From positions 186,001 to 250,000 of the forward strand of contig NZ_LOKW01000023.1 of NCBI RefSeq assembly GCF_002211305.1: a stretch of DNA of 64,000 nt, in the 5' to 3' direction. The DNA is from Rhizobium sp. R634. Its GTDB lineage: Bacteria > Pseudomonadota > Alphaproteobacteria > Rhizobiales > Rhizobiaceae. Both the position numbers and the translations under genes were made by a program. Below are positions 1 through 8,872 of the stretch, in pieces. The notes under the pieces are model-generated. The model ran no database searches. It was not told the DNA's origin and saw nothing but the letters and a program-made list of their open reading frames with translations. How positions within the stretch are numbered: the stretch's first letter is position 1; every line of letters starts with the position of its first letter.

Positions 1-1
1 T

Positions 2-601
2 GAGTTCAAGTCACCTTCGGATGCGATCAAGGCTGGCATTGTGCTTGTTCCGGAGAGCCGCCACGAGGAAGGTCTGGTTGTCGAGCACAGCGTCGGCGAC
101 AATCTTGGACTGCCGCAGATCGGTCAGCTCGTCCGCGGTCCCTTCATCGACCGTCGACGCGAGGGAACACTGACCTCCGATCTCATCAAGCAACTGAGGA
201 TCAAGACGCCGTCCGCTGACAACAAGGTCAGGAACCTTTCTGGCGGCAACCAGCAGAAGATCGTTATTGCCAAATGGCTAGCGATTGATCCTTCGGTTGT
301 CATTCTCGACGAACCGACGGCAGGCGTAGACATCGGTTCAAAGGCCGAGATCGTAGAGCTCATTCGGAGCGTCGCCTCCTCCGGAAAGTCCGTCATCGTC
401 ATCTCGTCGGAACCAGCCGAGCTTCTGGCAACGAGCGACCGCATCCTGGTCATGAACAACGGACGTCTCGCGCGCGAAATCGAGCGCGACGAAATCGAAA
501 GCTGGGCCACGATTGCCGGCGACGAAACTCAATCTCCGCTGATCCGCACCGAACTCGGTCTGCAGGTCGCGATTCAGAAGGCAACCCAAAATGTCCACTG
601 A
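2..601 (+). CDS. Sugar ABC transporter ATP-binding protein, C-terminal part
   Basis: This is the C-terminal 199 codons of a sugar importer ATPase of the RbsA/MglA type; the start lies before the window. The visible half carries the ABC signature LSGGNQQK (about 232-261) and the Walker B ILDEPTAGVDIGSKAE. That form is typical of the second nucleotide-binding domain of duplicated sugar ATPases. It would energise uptake together with the permease that follows, whose ATG at 591 overlaps this stop. Co-transcription with the tetronate genes suggests the cargo is a four-carbon sugar acid or a related polyol, but this is inferred from neighbours only. The periplasmic binding protein is presumably upstream of the window. 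Confidence 0.9.
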   Translation, partial: EFKSPSDAIKAGIVLVPESRHEEGLVVEHSVGDNLGLPQIGQLVRGPFIDRRREGTLTSDLIKQLRIKTPSADNKVRNLSGGNQQKIVIAKWLAIDPSVVILDEPTAGVDIGSKAEIVELIRSVASSGKSVIVISSEPAELLATSDRILVMNNGRLAREIERDEIESWATIAGDETQSPLIRTELGLQVAIQKATQNVH

Positions 602-1568
602 AGCCAAGACATTGAACACAGAGACGGATGCAACCCACATGCGGCCGTGGCACAGCAACTGGCGCGACTACGTCGTCTACATCGGCTTCGTCGTCATCTT
701 CATCGTCTTCGCGATCTTGCTGCAGGATCGCGGATTCCTATCTTCAAACAACCTGCTCAACATCCTGCGACAGACTGCGATCGTCGCCATCGTTTCCATG
801 GCAATGTCGTTCGTACTCTCGGCGGGCGAGATCGACCTCTCGGTCGGAGCCATTGCCGGACTGTCGTCGGTGGTCGCTGGCCTGGTGCTGAGCAAGTACG
901 GTCTATTCCCCGGCATTCTCGCGGGCTTGATCCTCGGGCTGCTGGTAGGCGCCATAAACGGCGGCCTGACTGCCTATCTCAACATCCCGTCGTTCTTGGT
1001 GACGCTCGGCATGATGGGGATCGCGCGAGGGGTCGGAATGTGGGTAAGCGGCACTTCGCCTGTTCCAATTATCAACGATACGTTCATTTTCGTCTTTGGT
1101 TCCGGTAACATCGGCCCTGTTCCTGTCCTCGTTGTCTGGGTCGCCGTTCTGGGCACGATCGCCCATATCGCGCTTCGAAAGACACCGTTCGGCCGCAAGG
1201 TCATGTCGTCAGGCGGAAACTCGGTCGCAGCTCGCTACAGCGGCGTCGATGTCCGGAAAATCAAGTTCCAGGTGCTGCTACTGACGGGGATGGCCGCTGC
1301 GATCGCTGGCATGCTCTATGCTGGACGCCTGCAGTCTGGACGCTTCCAGCTTGGCGAAGGCGATGAGCTGTCTGTCATTGCAGCCGTGGTTCTCGGCGGT
1401 ACCAGCCTATTCGGCGGACGCGGCACCGTGATCGGTTCCATCGTCGGTGCCCTGCTCATCGGTGTCATCAACAACGGTCTTATTCTTGGCGGCCTCGACT
1501 ACAGCCAGCAGCTCATCGCGCGCGGAATGCTCATCATCCTAGCTGTGGCGGTCGGCCGAAGCCGCTAA
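591..1568 (+). CDS. Sugar ABC transporter permease (RbsC-like)
   Basis: A 325-residue inner-membrane permease of the ribose/xylose importer family. After a short polar N-terminus it has many hydrophobic segments and the family motif AGEIDLSVGAIAGLSS near residue 83. Near the C-terminus is the conserved LGGTSLFGGRGTVIGSIVGA stretch. The ATG overlaps the ATPase stop by 11 bases, so the two are translationally coupled. Length matches the family. The substrate cannot be read from the sequence; the downstream acid-sugar genes make a C4 sugar acid or its precursor the best guess. Confidence 0.92.
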   Translation: MSTEAKTLNTETDATHMRPWHSNWRDYVVYIGFVVIFIVFAILLQDRGFLSSNNLLNILRQTAIVAIVSMAMSFVLSAGEIDLSVGAIAGLSSVVAGLVLSKYGLFPGILAGLILGLLVGAINGGLTAYLNIPSFLVTLGMMGIARGVGMWVSGTSPVPIINDTFIFVFGSGNIGPVPVLVVWVAVLGTIAHIALRKTPFGRKVMSSGGNSVAARYSGVDVRKIKFQVLLLTGMAAAIAGMLYAGRLQSGRFQLGEGDELSVIAAVVLGGTSLFGGRGTVIGSIVGALLIGVINNGLILGGLDYSQQLIARGMLIILAVAVGRSR

Positions 1569-1597
1569 CCTGGAAGGTTCTACGGAGGTATTACGAT

Positions 1598-2458
1598 ATG
1601 AGAGTTTTAGTAACAGGCGGCAGCGGCAAACTGGGTAGAGCCACGATCAAGCATCTGGTTGAGAGCGGCCACGACGTCATCAACGCGGATGCGATCGCTC
1701 CGCCAGAAAACCTCTGCCCCTTCGTCAAGGTCGATTTCGAGGATATGCGCGCCACGATCGAGGCGATCAGTGGCTTTGATTGGGACCACAATCGCAACAC
1801 TGAAGCCGTCGTCCATCTGGCCGCTGTGCCTATGCCGGGGCGCGTTGCTCCTGCGGATGTTTTCCGGGTCAACACCATCTCGACGTTCAATGTTTTCGAG
1901 TCATGCCGCTTGCTTGGCATCAAGAACATCGTGTGGGCGTCCAGCGAGACCCTGCTCGGCATTCCTTACGAGATCAAGCCTGACTACCTGCCGGCGGACG
2001 AGAATTATCAGTCGCGCCCGGAAACCTCCTATTCCCTCTCGAAGCATCTCGGCGAGGAGATGGCAAAGCAGTATTGCCGCTGGGACAGCGAGCTCAAGAT
2101 CGTTTGCCTACGCTTCTCCAACGTTATGGACGAGAGCGAGTATGCGGACTTCCCGGCCTTCGAGCAGAACCCGGGCAGCAGACGCTTCAACCTTTGGACC
2201 TATATCGACGCCCGCGACGGGGCACAGGCGATCCGTCGCTCGCTCGAGTGGAGCGGCAAAGGTGCCGAGGTGTTCATCATCGCAAACGACGATGGGGTCA
2301 TGACCACCTCCAACGAGGAACTCGTCAGGAGGTGGTATCCGGGGGTCCCGTTCAAAAAGCAGATCGGGAAGAACGAAACCTTGCTGTCCATCGACAAAGC
2401 AAAGAGCGTTCTCGGATACCAGCCTGAACATAGCTGGCGAAAATATGTAGGCTCCTGA
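1598..2458 (+). CDS. NAD-dependent epimerase/dehydratase-family sugar-acid dehydrogenase (DenD-like)
   Basis: A 286-residue extended SDR of the NAD-dependent epimerase family. It has an intact Rossmann glycine motif TGGSGKLG at residues 6-13 and the catalytic SYSLSK (YxxxK) near residue 147. In tetronate catabolism, members of this family next to DUF1537 kinases act as D-erythronate dehydrogenase (DenD), making the 2-keto acid. The neighbourhood here (kinase at 6855, decarboxylase at 8126) supports that role, but a uronate or other aldonate dehydrogenase cannot be excluded. Start ATG follows GGAGGTATTACG. A clear paralogue, now frameshifted, lies at 8873-9726. Confidence 0.8.
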   Translation: MRVLVTGGSGKLGRATIKHLVESGHDVINADAIAPPENLCPFVKVDFEDMRATIEAISGFDWDHNRNTEAVVHLAAVPMPGRVAPADVFRVNTISTFNVFESCRLLGIKNIVWASSETLLGIPYEIKPDYLPADENYQSRPETSYSLSKHLGEEMAKQYCRWDSELKIVCLRFSNVMDESEYADFPAFEQNPGSRRFNLWTYIDARDGAQAIRRSLEWSGKGAEVFIIANDDGVMTTSNEELVRRWYPGVPFKKQIGKNETLLSIDKAKSVLGYQPEHSWRKYVGS

Positions 2459-2486
2459 GAAGTCAGCCAGCTTGAAGGGAAAGAAA

Positions 2487-3197
2487 ATGCCGACCAGGAA
2501 ACAGACAGCACCGGTCTCAGAGATCAAAGAGGACGCCTTCGCGAAAACAATGACCGCGACAGCGCACCTTCGGTTGCGCCAGCTCATCCTGGATAACAAG
2601 TGGGCGCCCGGTTACCAGGCGACCGAACAGGAAGTCGCGTCCCAGTTGGGGATGAGCCGGACGCCCGTAAGGGAGGCGCTCATGCGCCTCCAGCAGGACG
2701 GACTTGTCTCGGTGATCCCGAGGCACGGAATGCGGGTGCTGCCGATTTCTATTTCTGACATGAAGGAAATTTACGAAATCCTGACGTCGCTGGAGAGTAC
2801 GGCTGCAGAGCTTGCCGCCAGCCGCCAGCTTTCCGAGGATCAACTCCGGGGTCTCGAGAAGGCGACAGCCGATATGGACCATGCGCTTTCGCAAGATAAT
2901 TTGGAGCGCTGGGCGCAGGCGGACGCGAGATTTCATGAGCAACTGCTCGAACTTGGCGGCAACCAGATGCTCAAGTCGGTCGTCCTCAATTTCATCGACC
3001 GCGCACATCGCGTCAGGATGGTGACGCTGAAGATGCGTCCCAAGCCGGTTAACTCAACCCGCGAACATGCGGAACTCGTGCAAGCAATCCGCGAAGGCGA
3101 CCGCGAAAAAGCAAGAAACATTCACAAGGCGCACCGCGAGCGGGCAGGCAAGGAACTGCTCGACCTTCTCGAGCGCCTCGGCCTCAACCACCTCTAG
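2487..3197 (+). CDS. GntR-family transcriptional regulator, FCD domain
   Basis: A 236-residue regulator with an N-terminal winged helix (EQEVASQLGMSRTPVREAL, about residues 48-66) and a C-terminal all-helical FCD ligand domain. FCD regulators of this size usually repress sugar-acid catabolic operons and respond to the substrate or an intermediate, often through a metal in the FCD pocket. An open frame begins at TTG 2472, but the ATG at 2487 has GAAGGGA just upstream and is preferred. Its position inside the operon suggests local autoregulated control. No clear operator could be read because the operon promoter lies before the window. Confidence 0.88.
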   Translation: MPTRKQTAPVSEIKEDAFAKTMTATAHLRLRQLILDNKWAPGYQATEQEVASQLGMSRTPVREALMRLQQDGLVSVIPRHGMRVLPISISDMKEIYEILTSLESTAAELAASRQLSEDQLRGLEKATADMDHALSQDNLERWAQADARFHEQLLELGGNQMLKSVVLNFIDRAHRVRMVTLKMRPKPVNSTREHAELVQAIREGDREKARNIHKAHRERAGKELLDLLERLGLNHL

Positions 3198-3209
3198 GAC
3201 AGGTTTCAA

Positions 3210-4325
3210 ATGTTATCGTTGAACAACACTCTCAAGATCGCAGTCCTTCCCGGCGACGGGATCGGCAGGGAAGTCATGCCTGCCTGCCTGGAATTGATCG
3301 ACGCCGCCGTCAGCCAGGCGGGCGCGCCACCGCTCGTGTTCGAGACGCATCAGGCCGGTGCCCAGCACTACGCGGAGACCGGCGAGGCCCTGCCCGCCGC
3401 CGCGCTCGAGGCCTGCCAGACATCCGACGCAATCCTCTTCGGCGCGATGGGCTGGCCCGACATCCGCTTCCCGGACGGGACGGAAATCATTCCGCAGCTC
3501 GACCTGCGCATGGAGTTCGGCCTGTTTGCAGGTGTCCGTCCGATCCGGTGGTTTCCCGGCCTTCCGAAAGTGCTGTCCGATCCTCGCGCCGAAGGAATCG
3601 ACTTCGTGTTGGTCCGCGAGCAGACAGAAGGACTGTTTTATGCGCGTGGCCGTGGCGAAGTGCTAAACGACCAAGAGGCCTACGACACGATGCAGATCAC
3701 GCGGGCCGGCACCGAGCGCGTTACCGAATTCGCTTTCCAGCTGGCCGCCCAGCGCAAACGTCGCGGCAAGGCCGGCACGGTGACCTGCGTCGACAAGGCG
3801 AATGTCTTCAGTTCGATGGCTTTCTTCCGGAAGGTTTTCGATGAGATCGCCGCCAAGCACCCCGAGTTGCAGAAGGACTATGCCTATGTCGACGCGCTGG
3901 CGCTCAACATGGTGAAGAAGCCTTGGACGCTTGACGTGCTGGTGACCGAGAACATGTTTGGCGACATCCTTTCCGACCTTGCGGCCGGTCTGATCGGCGG
4001 CATGGGTATGGCCCCTTCGGCGGACATCGGCGATACGCACGGCCTCTTCCAGCCGGCACACGGGACCGCTCCCGATATCGCGGGCAAGGGCGTCGCCAAT
4101 CCGGGCGCAATGTTCCTGTCGGGAGCGATGATGCTCGACTGGCTGGCGGTGAAGCACGGGGATCAGCGGCTTGCTGACGCCGCCGGGCTGATCGAGGCCG
4201 CGGTCGAGCACACCTTGTCGACCAAGATCGCGGTTCCAATGGAGTATGGCGGAAGCGCCAATTGCGCGGAGATGACGCGCAGCGTGATCGGCGCTCTGGG
4301 TGCCGTCCGCAAGGAGGTCGCATGA
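3210..4325 (+). CDS. Isocitrate/isopropylmalate dehydrogenase family protein (tartrate dehydrogenase-like)
   Basis: A 371-residue NAD-dependent beta-decarboxylating dehydrogenase. It begins with the family motif LPGDGIGREVMPACLELIDA. It has a substrate region with the YDTMQITR tyrosine, and near the C-terminus the cofactor loop HGTAPDIAGKGVANPGA. The family oxidises 3-isopropylmalate, isocitrate, tartrate or malate at a secondary hydroxyl next to a carboxylate. Because the gene sits in a C4 acid-sugar operon rather than with leuCD, tartrate or another hydroxylated C4 acid is the likelier substrate. It overlaps the next gene by four bases (ATGA). Confidence 0.85.
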   Translation: MLSLNNTLKIAVLPGDGIGREVMPACLELIDAAVSQAGAPPLVFETHQAGAQHYAETGEALPAAALEACQTSDAILFGAMGWPDIRFPDGTEIIPQLDLRMEFGLFAGVRPIRWFPGLPKVLSDPRAEGIDFVLVREQTEGLFYARGRGEVLNDQEAYDTMQITRAGTERVTEFAFQLAAQRKRRGKAGTVTCVDKANVFSSMAFFRKVFDEIAAKHPELQKDYAYVDALALNMVKKPWTLDVLVTENMFGDILSDLAAGLIGGMGMAPSADIGDTHGLFQPAHGTAPDIAGKGVANPGAMFLSGAMMLDWLAVKHGDQRLADAAGLIEAAVEHTLSTKIAVPMEYGGSANCAEMTRSVIGALGAVRKEVA

Positions 4326-4651
4326 GTTCGGCATCCACAGGCTTTGTCGTGGTCGTAGAGTTCGTCGTGCGAAACCAGTTCGCCGATAATTTCGATGCGG
4401 CGATAATTGAGAATGCGGCGACGTCGCTGCGCGACGAACCGAACTGCGAAGTGTTCGATGTCTGCCGCGATCCTGAGCGGCCCGAGCGAATCTACCTCTA
4501 TGAAGTCTATGGCTCAAGAGCCGATTTCGACTTCCACCTGAAGACGCCGCACTTCACGAGCTTTGATGCGATGGTTCGAGATTGGGTGGCCGAAAAGCGA
4601 GTGGAAACGTTCGAGCGTATTTCGTCCCACAAGCAGGAGGGCGCGAGATGA
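4322..4651 (+). CDS. Small antibiotic-biosynthesis-monooxygenase (ABM) fold protein
   Basis: A 109-residue protein with the dimeric alpha/beta-barrel features of the ABM family: an early strand VVVVEFVV, the segment EPNCEVFDVCRDPERPERIYLYE, and the typical HLKTPHFTSFD histidine region. Members include LsrG-like isomerases and small cofactor-free oxygenases. Both ends overlap neighbours by ATGA, so it is tightly coupled to the dehydrogenase and the hydrolase. In this operon it may isomerise or protect a reactive keto-sugar acid, but no specific reaction can be assigned from sequence. Confidence 0.75.
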   Translation: MSSASTGFVVVVEFVVRNQFADNFDAAIIENAATSLRDEPNCEVFDVCRDPERPERIYLYEVYGSRADFDFHLKTPHFTSFDAMVRDWVAEKRVETFERISSHKQEGAR

Positions 4652-5358
4652 CCAGCAGCGTCAAGGCGATTGTCTTCGACACGTTCGGCACTGTCGTCGA
4701 CTGGCGGGGTTCGATCATCCGCGATCTCACCGCCTGGGGCGCGGCGGAGGGCCTGCAGATCGACTGGACCGGTCTCGTCGACCGCTGGCGAGACCATTAC
4801 AATCCCCAGAAAGCGCGGGTGCGCAGCGGCGAGTTGCCGTGGACGAACCTGGACGAACTTCACTTCGATGCCTTGAAGGCAGTGTTCGCAGAGATGGGGC
4901 TGGCCGAACTAGACCACGACCGGATGATGCACGTCAACAAGGTCTGGCATCGCCTGGACGGCTGGCCCGACACATCGCGCGGGCTACACCGGCTGAAGTC
5001 GAAGTTTATCATCGGCCCTCTGTCCAACGCCAATGTCGCGATTCTCGTCAATATGGCAAAGCATGCCGACTTGCCGTGGGACAACGTGTTCTCCTGCGAG
5101 CTTTTCCAGCACTACAAGCCCGATCCTGAGACCTACCTCGGGGTCTGCAAACTCCTTTATCTGGAGCCCGGGGCCGTCATGATGTGCGCTGCCCACAACT
5201 ACGATCTTGCCGCCGCGCGCAGCCTTGGCCTTAAAACCGCATTCATCGCACGACCCACCGAATACGGCGAGGGCCAGACGACCGACCTCACAGCCGAGCA
5301 GCGCTGGGATTACGTCGCCGACGATCTCGAAGACCTCGCCCGACAACTCGGATGCTAG
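4648..5358 (+). CDS. HAD-superfamily hydrolase, haloacid dehalogenase type II-like
   Basis: A 236-residue HAD hydrolase. Motif I is FDTFGTVVDW near residues 9-18 (first Asp is the nucleophile). Motif II is the Ser in PLSNAN, and motif III is the Lys of HYKPDPETY, followed by CAAHNYDLAAA. These match the L-2-haloacid dehalogenase/type II subgroup rather than typical phosphatases. The ATG at 4648 overlaps the upstream stop. The reaction in this operon is unclear: it could dephosphorylate a side product or hydrolyse a 2-substituted acid. True dehalogenation would be unexpected in tetronate catabolism. Confidence 0.8.
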   Translation: MTSSVKAIVFDTFGTVVDWRGSIIRDLTAWGAAEGLQIDWTGLVDRWRDHYNPQKARVRSGELPWTNLDELHFDALKAVFAEMGLAELDHDRMMHVNKVWHRLDGWPDTSRGLHRLKSKFIIGPLSNANVAILVNMAKHADLPWDNVFSCELFQHYKPDPETYLGVCKLLYLEPGAVMMCAAHNYDLAAARSLGLKTAFIARPTEYGEGQTTDLTAEQRWDYVADDLEDLARQLGC

Positions 5359-5372
5359 AAGAGAGAAAGACA

Positions 5373-6851
5373 ATGCAGACATACATGATGTTCATCGACG
5401 GCAAGTGGGAAGACGCTGCCAACGGAGATACGTTCGAGACGAAGAACCCTTTCAACGGGCAGACCTGGGCTGCTATTCCGAAGGGCGGCAGGGAAGATGC
5501 GGAACGAGCAGTCGAGGCTGCGCACCGCGCCTTCACGAGCGGTCCGTGGCCGAAGCTCACCGCGAGCGCCCGCGGACACCTTCTTCGGCGTCTTGGTGAC
5601 CTGATCGCCGAGAATGCGGAGCATCTCGCGACGATCGAGGTTACGGACAACGGCAAGCTCATCAACGAGATGCTGTTTCAGCTCAAATACATCCCGCAGT
5701 GGTACTACTACTTCGGCGGGCTGGCGGACAAGATCGAAGGAGCGGTCATCCCGATCGATAAGGCGGACACCTTCAACTTCACTCGTAATGAGCCGCTCGG
5801 CGTCTGCGTCGGGATTACGCCGTGGAACTCCCCTCTCCTGCTGCTCGCCTACAAGCTGGCACCGGCACTCGCCGCAGGGAACACATTCGTGGCAAAGCCC
5901 TCGGAGTTCACGTCTGCTTCGACCCTTGAGTTCGCAAAGCTCGTCGAGCAGGCTGGCTTTCCCGCGGGCGTCTTCAACGTCGTCACGGGGTTCGGCGCAG
6001 ATGTCGGCGAGACGCTGACGACCCACAGGTACGTCGCCAAGATCGCTTTCACGGGAAGTGAAGGCACCGGGCGCAAGATCGGCGAGCTTGCAGCGCGCAA
6101 CTTCAAGAAGGTTACGCTTGAACTCGGCGGCAAGAGCCCGCACATCGTCTTCGACGATGCGGAGATCGACAATGCCGTCAACGGGGTGATCTCCGGCATC
6201 TTCGCTGCCACCGGACAGACATGTATTGCGGGCTCACGATTGCTCGTGCAGCGAAAGATCCACGACCAGTTTCTCGAGAAGATCGTCAACCTCGCAAAAA
6301 CGGCGAGAATGGGCGATCCGCTCTTGACGTCGACGCAGGTTGGCCCCGTGACGACGCCGCCGCAACTCGAGAAGATCCTCGGCTATATCAACATCGCAAA
6401 AGGCGAAGGCGCCGAATGCGTTCTCGGTGGGGGGCGGCCGGACAATGCCGAGCTCTCCAGGGGCTGGTTCGTCGAACCTACGATTTTCTCCGGGGTCCGA
6501 AACGACATGCGCATCGCGCAGGAGGAGGTCTTCGGCCCGGTTCTGGCGGTCATCCCCTTCGACAGCGATGAGGAAGCCGTGCATATTGCCAATGACACCA
6601 ATTACGGGCTGGCCGCGGGCTTCTGGACCCAGGACATGCGTCGTATCCTGAAGGTTTCGGCCGCCATCCAGGCTGGCACCATCTGGGTCAATACCTACCG
6701 CGTCATCAGCTATATGTCGCCGCTTGGAGGCTACAAGCACTCCGGCATCGGTCGCGAGAATGGCATCGCCTCGATCCAGAACTACATGCAGACGAAGAGC
6801 GTGATGATCTCGACCGCTGAAGACGTCGCCAACCCCTTCATCATGAGGTGA
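5373..6851 (+). CDS. Aldehyde dehydrogenase family protein
   Basis: A 492-residue NAD(P)-dependent aldehyde dehydrogenase. It has the cofactor-binding IAFTGSEGTGRKIGE, the general-base glutamate in LELGGKSPHIVFDD, and the catalytic cysteine in ATGQTCIAGSR, in the usual order and spacing. An ATG at 5352 is in frame, but ATG 5373 follows AGAGAGAAAGACA and gives the standard N-terminus. It probably oxidises an aldehyde entering or leaving the sugar-acid pathway (for example tetrose or glycolaldehyde), feeding the dehydrogenases around it. Substrate unassigned. Confidence 0.88.
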   Translation: MQTYMMFIDGKWEDAANGDTFETKNPFNGQTWAAIPKGGREDAERAVEAAHRAFTSGPWPKLTASARGHLLRRLGDLIAENAEHLATIEVTDNGKLINEMLFQLKYIPQWYYYFGGLADKIEGAVIPIDKADTFNFTRNEPLGVCVGITPWNSPLLLLAYKLAPALAAGNTFVAKPSEFTSASTLEFAKLVEQAGFPAGVFNVVTGFGADVGETLTTHRYVAKIAFTGSEGTGRKIGELAARNFKKVTLELGGKSPHIVFDDAEIDNAVNGVISGIFAATGQTCIAGSRLLVQRKIHDQFLEKIVNLAKTARMGDPLLTSTQVGPVTTPPQLEKILGYINIAKGEGAECVLGGGRPDNAELSRGWFVEPTIFSGVRNDMRIAQEEVFGPVLAVIPFDSDEEAVHIANDTNYGLAAGFWTQDMRRILKVSAAIQAGTIWVNTYRVISYMSPLGGYKHSGIGRENGIASIQNYMQTKSVMISTAEDVANPFIMR

Positions 6852-6854
6852 TCC

Positions 6855-8129
6855 ATGGTGGCCGCCGGAAAGTTGCTGGTCGGCTGCGCGGCCGACGATT
6901 TCACGGGAGCGACTGACGTCGCGAACATCTTCGCGCGCGCCGGCCTCAAAACGACGGTGCTGATCGGCGTTCCTGAAGACGACAGAGACATTGACGCCGA
7001 CGTAATCGTTGTCGCCCTCAAGACTCGAACGGCACCTCCGCAAATGGCGGTCGAGGAGTCCTTGGCCGCACTGCGATGGCTGCGTGGCCGTGGCGCGCAG
7101 AAGTACTACTTCAAGTACTGCTCGACGTTCGATTCCACGGCGAAGGGCAACATCGGCCCGGTCGCCGACGCGATGCTTGCGGAGCTCGGCCAATCCATAA
7201 CGATCGCCTGCCCCGCCTTCCCTGCCAACGGCCGGACGGTTTACAAGGGCAACCTGTTCGTCGGCGACGTGCCGCTGGACGAGTCCGGCATGCGCAATCA
7301 TCCGTTGACGCCGATGACAGACGCGAACCTGCTGCGGGTGCTCGGGGCGCAGTCGCGGGCCGAAATCACCGGATGCTATTACGAGACGGTGAAGCAAGGG
7401 GCGTCCGCCATCGCCGAATGGGCCGCCCCCATCCACGGCGACGGCACGCGTATTGTCGTCATCGACGCCCTGGCTGACGAGGACCTTGTCGAGATTGCCC
7501 AGGCATTCAAGGATTTCGTGCTGTTCACCGGTGCGTCGGGCCTGGCATATGGGCTGGCTCGTGTTCTTCTTGCCGGCGGGAACAGCCGCGACGCTGCCGT
7601 TACGACTGACTTGGACGAAGGCTACAGAGCCGTCGTCTCCGGTAGCTGCTCGGTCGCAACCAACGGACAGGTAGAGGCGATGCTCGCAGACCACGAGGGT
7701 TTCCGCGTCGACCTCTCGAAGCTGGCGGACGGCGGCGATGTCGTCGGCGAGGCCGTCGAGTGGGCCTCGTCCCGTCTGAGCCGCAAGCCTGTTCTCATCT
7801 ATGCGACGGCTCTGCCCGACGAGGTGAAGGAAAACCAACGCAAGCTGGGCGCCGCGCAGTCCGGCGAGATGGTCGAGGCCGCCCTCTCCTCAATCGCGCG
7901 AAGGCTCGTCGAGAAGGGTGTGAGCGATCTCATCGTCGCTGGCGGCGAGACGTCGGGAGCGGTGGTGAAGTCGCTAGGCGTCGACCAGCTCTCGATTGGC
8001 AACGAAATCGCCCCCGGAGTGCCGTGGGTACACGCAACGAGCCAGGGGCGATCTCTGTCGCTCGCGTTGAAGTCCGGCAACTTCGGCGAACGAGACTTCT
8101 TCATGAACGCTTGGGACCGGCTCCGATGA
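6855..8129 (+). CDS. otnK: Four-carbon acid sugar kinase, DUF1537 family (OtnK-like)
   Basis: A 424-residue DUF1537 kinase. The N-terminal domain opens with GCAADDFTGATDVAN, whose aspartates bind the sugar acid. The C-terminal nucleotide-binding domain has the signature IVAGGETSGAVV. OtnK-type members phosphorylate 3-oxo-tetronates at O4, and the product is decarboxylated by OtnC, encoded immediately downstream with an ATGA overlap (8126). The pairing strongly supports this role. DUF1537 also includes threonate, erythronate and 2-keto-gluconate-type kinases, so the exact stereochemistry is open. Confidence 0.88.
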   Translation: MVAAGKLLVGCAADDFTGATDVANIFARAGLKTTVLIGVPEDDRDIDADVIVVALKTRTAPPQMAVEESLAALRWLRGRGAQKYYFKYCSTFDSTAKGNIGPVADAMLAELGQSITIACPAFPANGRTVYKGNLFVGDVPLDESGMRNHPLTPMTDANLLRVLGAQSRAEITGCYYETVKQGASAIAEWAAPIHGDGTRIVVIDALADEDLVEIAQAFKDFVLFTGASGLAYGLARVLLAGGNSRDAAVTTDLDEGYRAVVSGSCSVATNGQVEAMLADHEGFRVDLSKLADGGDVVGEAVEWASSRLSRKPVLIYATALPDEVKENQRKLGAAQSGEMVEAALSSIARRLVEKGVSDLIVAGGETSGAVVKSLGVDQLSIGNEIAPGVPWVHATSQGRSLSLALKSGNFGERDFFMNAWDRLR

Positions 8130-8773
8130 TATGCTCCATATCCGAAGAGACGAAGGTCCGCGACGAGATGGTCGAGGTCGGCCGCTCGCTCTTCGACCGC
8201 GGGCTGACCGCAGGATCGACCGGCAACATCAGCGTCCGTCTGTCGGACGGTCGCATTCTGATGACGCCCACCAACGCTTCGCTGGGCGTGCTCGATCCAG
8301 CACGGCTGTCCTGCTTTTCGGCGGAAGGCGTGCATGTCGGAGGTGACAAGCCCACCAAGGAGGCGTTCCTCCACAAGTGCATGTATTGCGGTAAGGACAA
8401 TCGCCGAGCCGTCGTCCACCTGCATTCAACCTATTCGGTTGCCGTCAGCTTGCTGAAGCAGGTCAACGAGCGCGACGTTCTGCCGCCCCTGACCGCCTAC
8501 TATGTCATGCGTATCGGTTTCCTGCCGCTCGTGCCGTATTTTCCTCCCGGAGACGAAGCGCTGGCGGCGGCGGTGGGAGCCGCCGCCGCGAACCATCATG
8601 CGGTGTTGATGGCAAACCATGGACCTGTCGTCGCGGGCAAGTCCCTAAAGGACGCCCAGTACGCGACAGAGGAGTTGGAGGAAACGGCGAAGCTCTTCTT
8701 GCTCTTGCAGAACCACGAGGTCCGGCCGCTCACCGCCGAGGAAAGGGCCACCTTGATCAATCTCTCGAGGTGA
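8126..8773 (+). CDS. otnC: 3-oxo-tetronate 4-phosphate decarboxylase, class II aldolase family (OtnC-like)
   Basis: A 215-residue class II aldolase/adducin-fold enzyme. It has TAGSTGNISVRL near residue 31, the zinc-binding VVHLHSTYS and a third histidine in ANHGPVVAG. OtnC enzymes decarboxylate 3-oxo-tetronate 4-phosphate to dihydroxyacetone phosphate. The reading frame stays open far upstream inside otnK, but the ATG at 8126 overlapping the otnK stop gives the family N-terminus and length. No OtnI-type isomerase gene is visible, so either the dehydrogenase makes the 3-keto acid directly or the isomerase is elsewhere. Confidence 0.87.
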   Translation: MICSISEETKVRDEMVEVGRSLFDRGLTAGSTGNISVRLSDGRILMTPTNASLGVLDPARLSCFSAEGVHVGGDKPTKEAFLHKCMYCGKDNRRAVVHLHSTYSVAVSLLKQVNERDVLPPLTAYYVMRIGFLPLVPYFPPGDEALAAAVGAAAANHHAVLMANHGPVVAGKSLKDAQYATEELEETAKLFLLLQNHEVRPLTAEERATLINLSR

Positions 8774-8872
8774 CAAGAGCGCGTTACGAACCAGGAGGAA
8801 CCCAGCGGGTCTGGGTGCCGTAACCTGCACTCTCGTTCGTGCCATTGAGCGGCCCGTCAAAGGAGAAATGCC

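Noticed and set aside
6234..7838. 534-codon minus-strand frame across the ALDH and OtnK genes
   Set aside because: It is antisense to two clear enzymes and spans their boundary.
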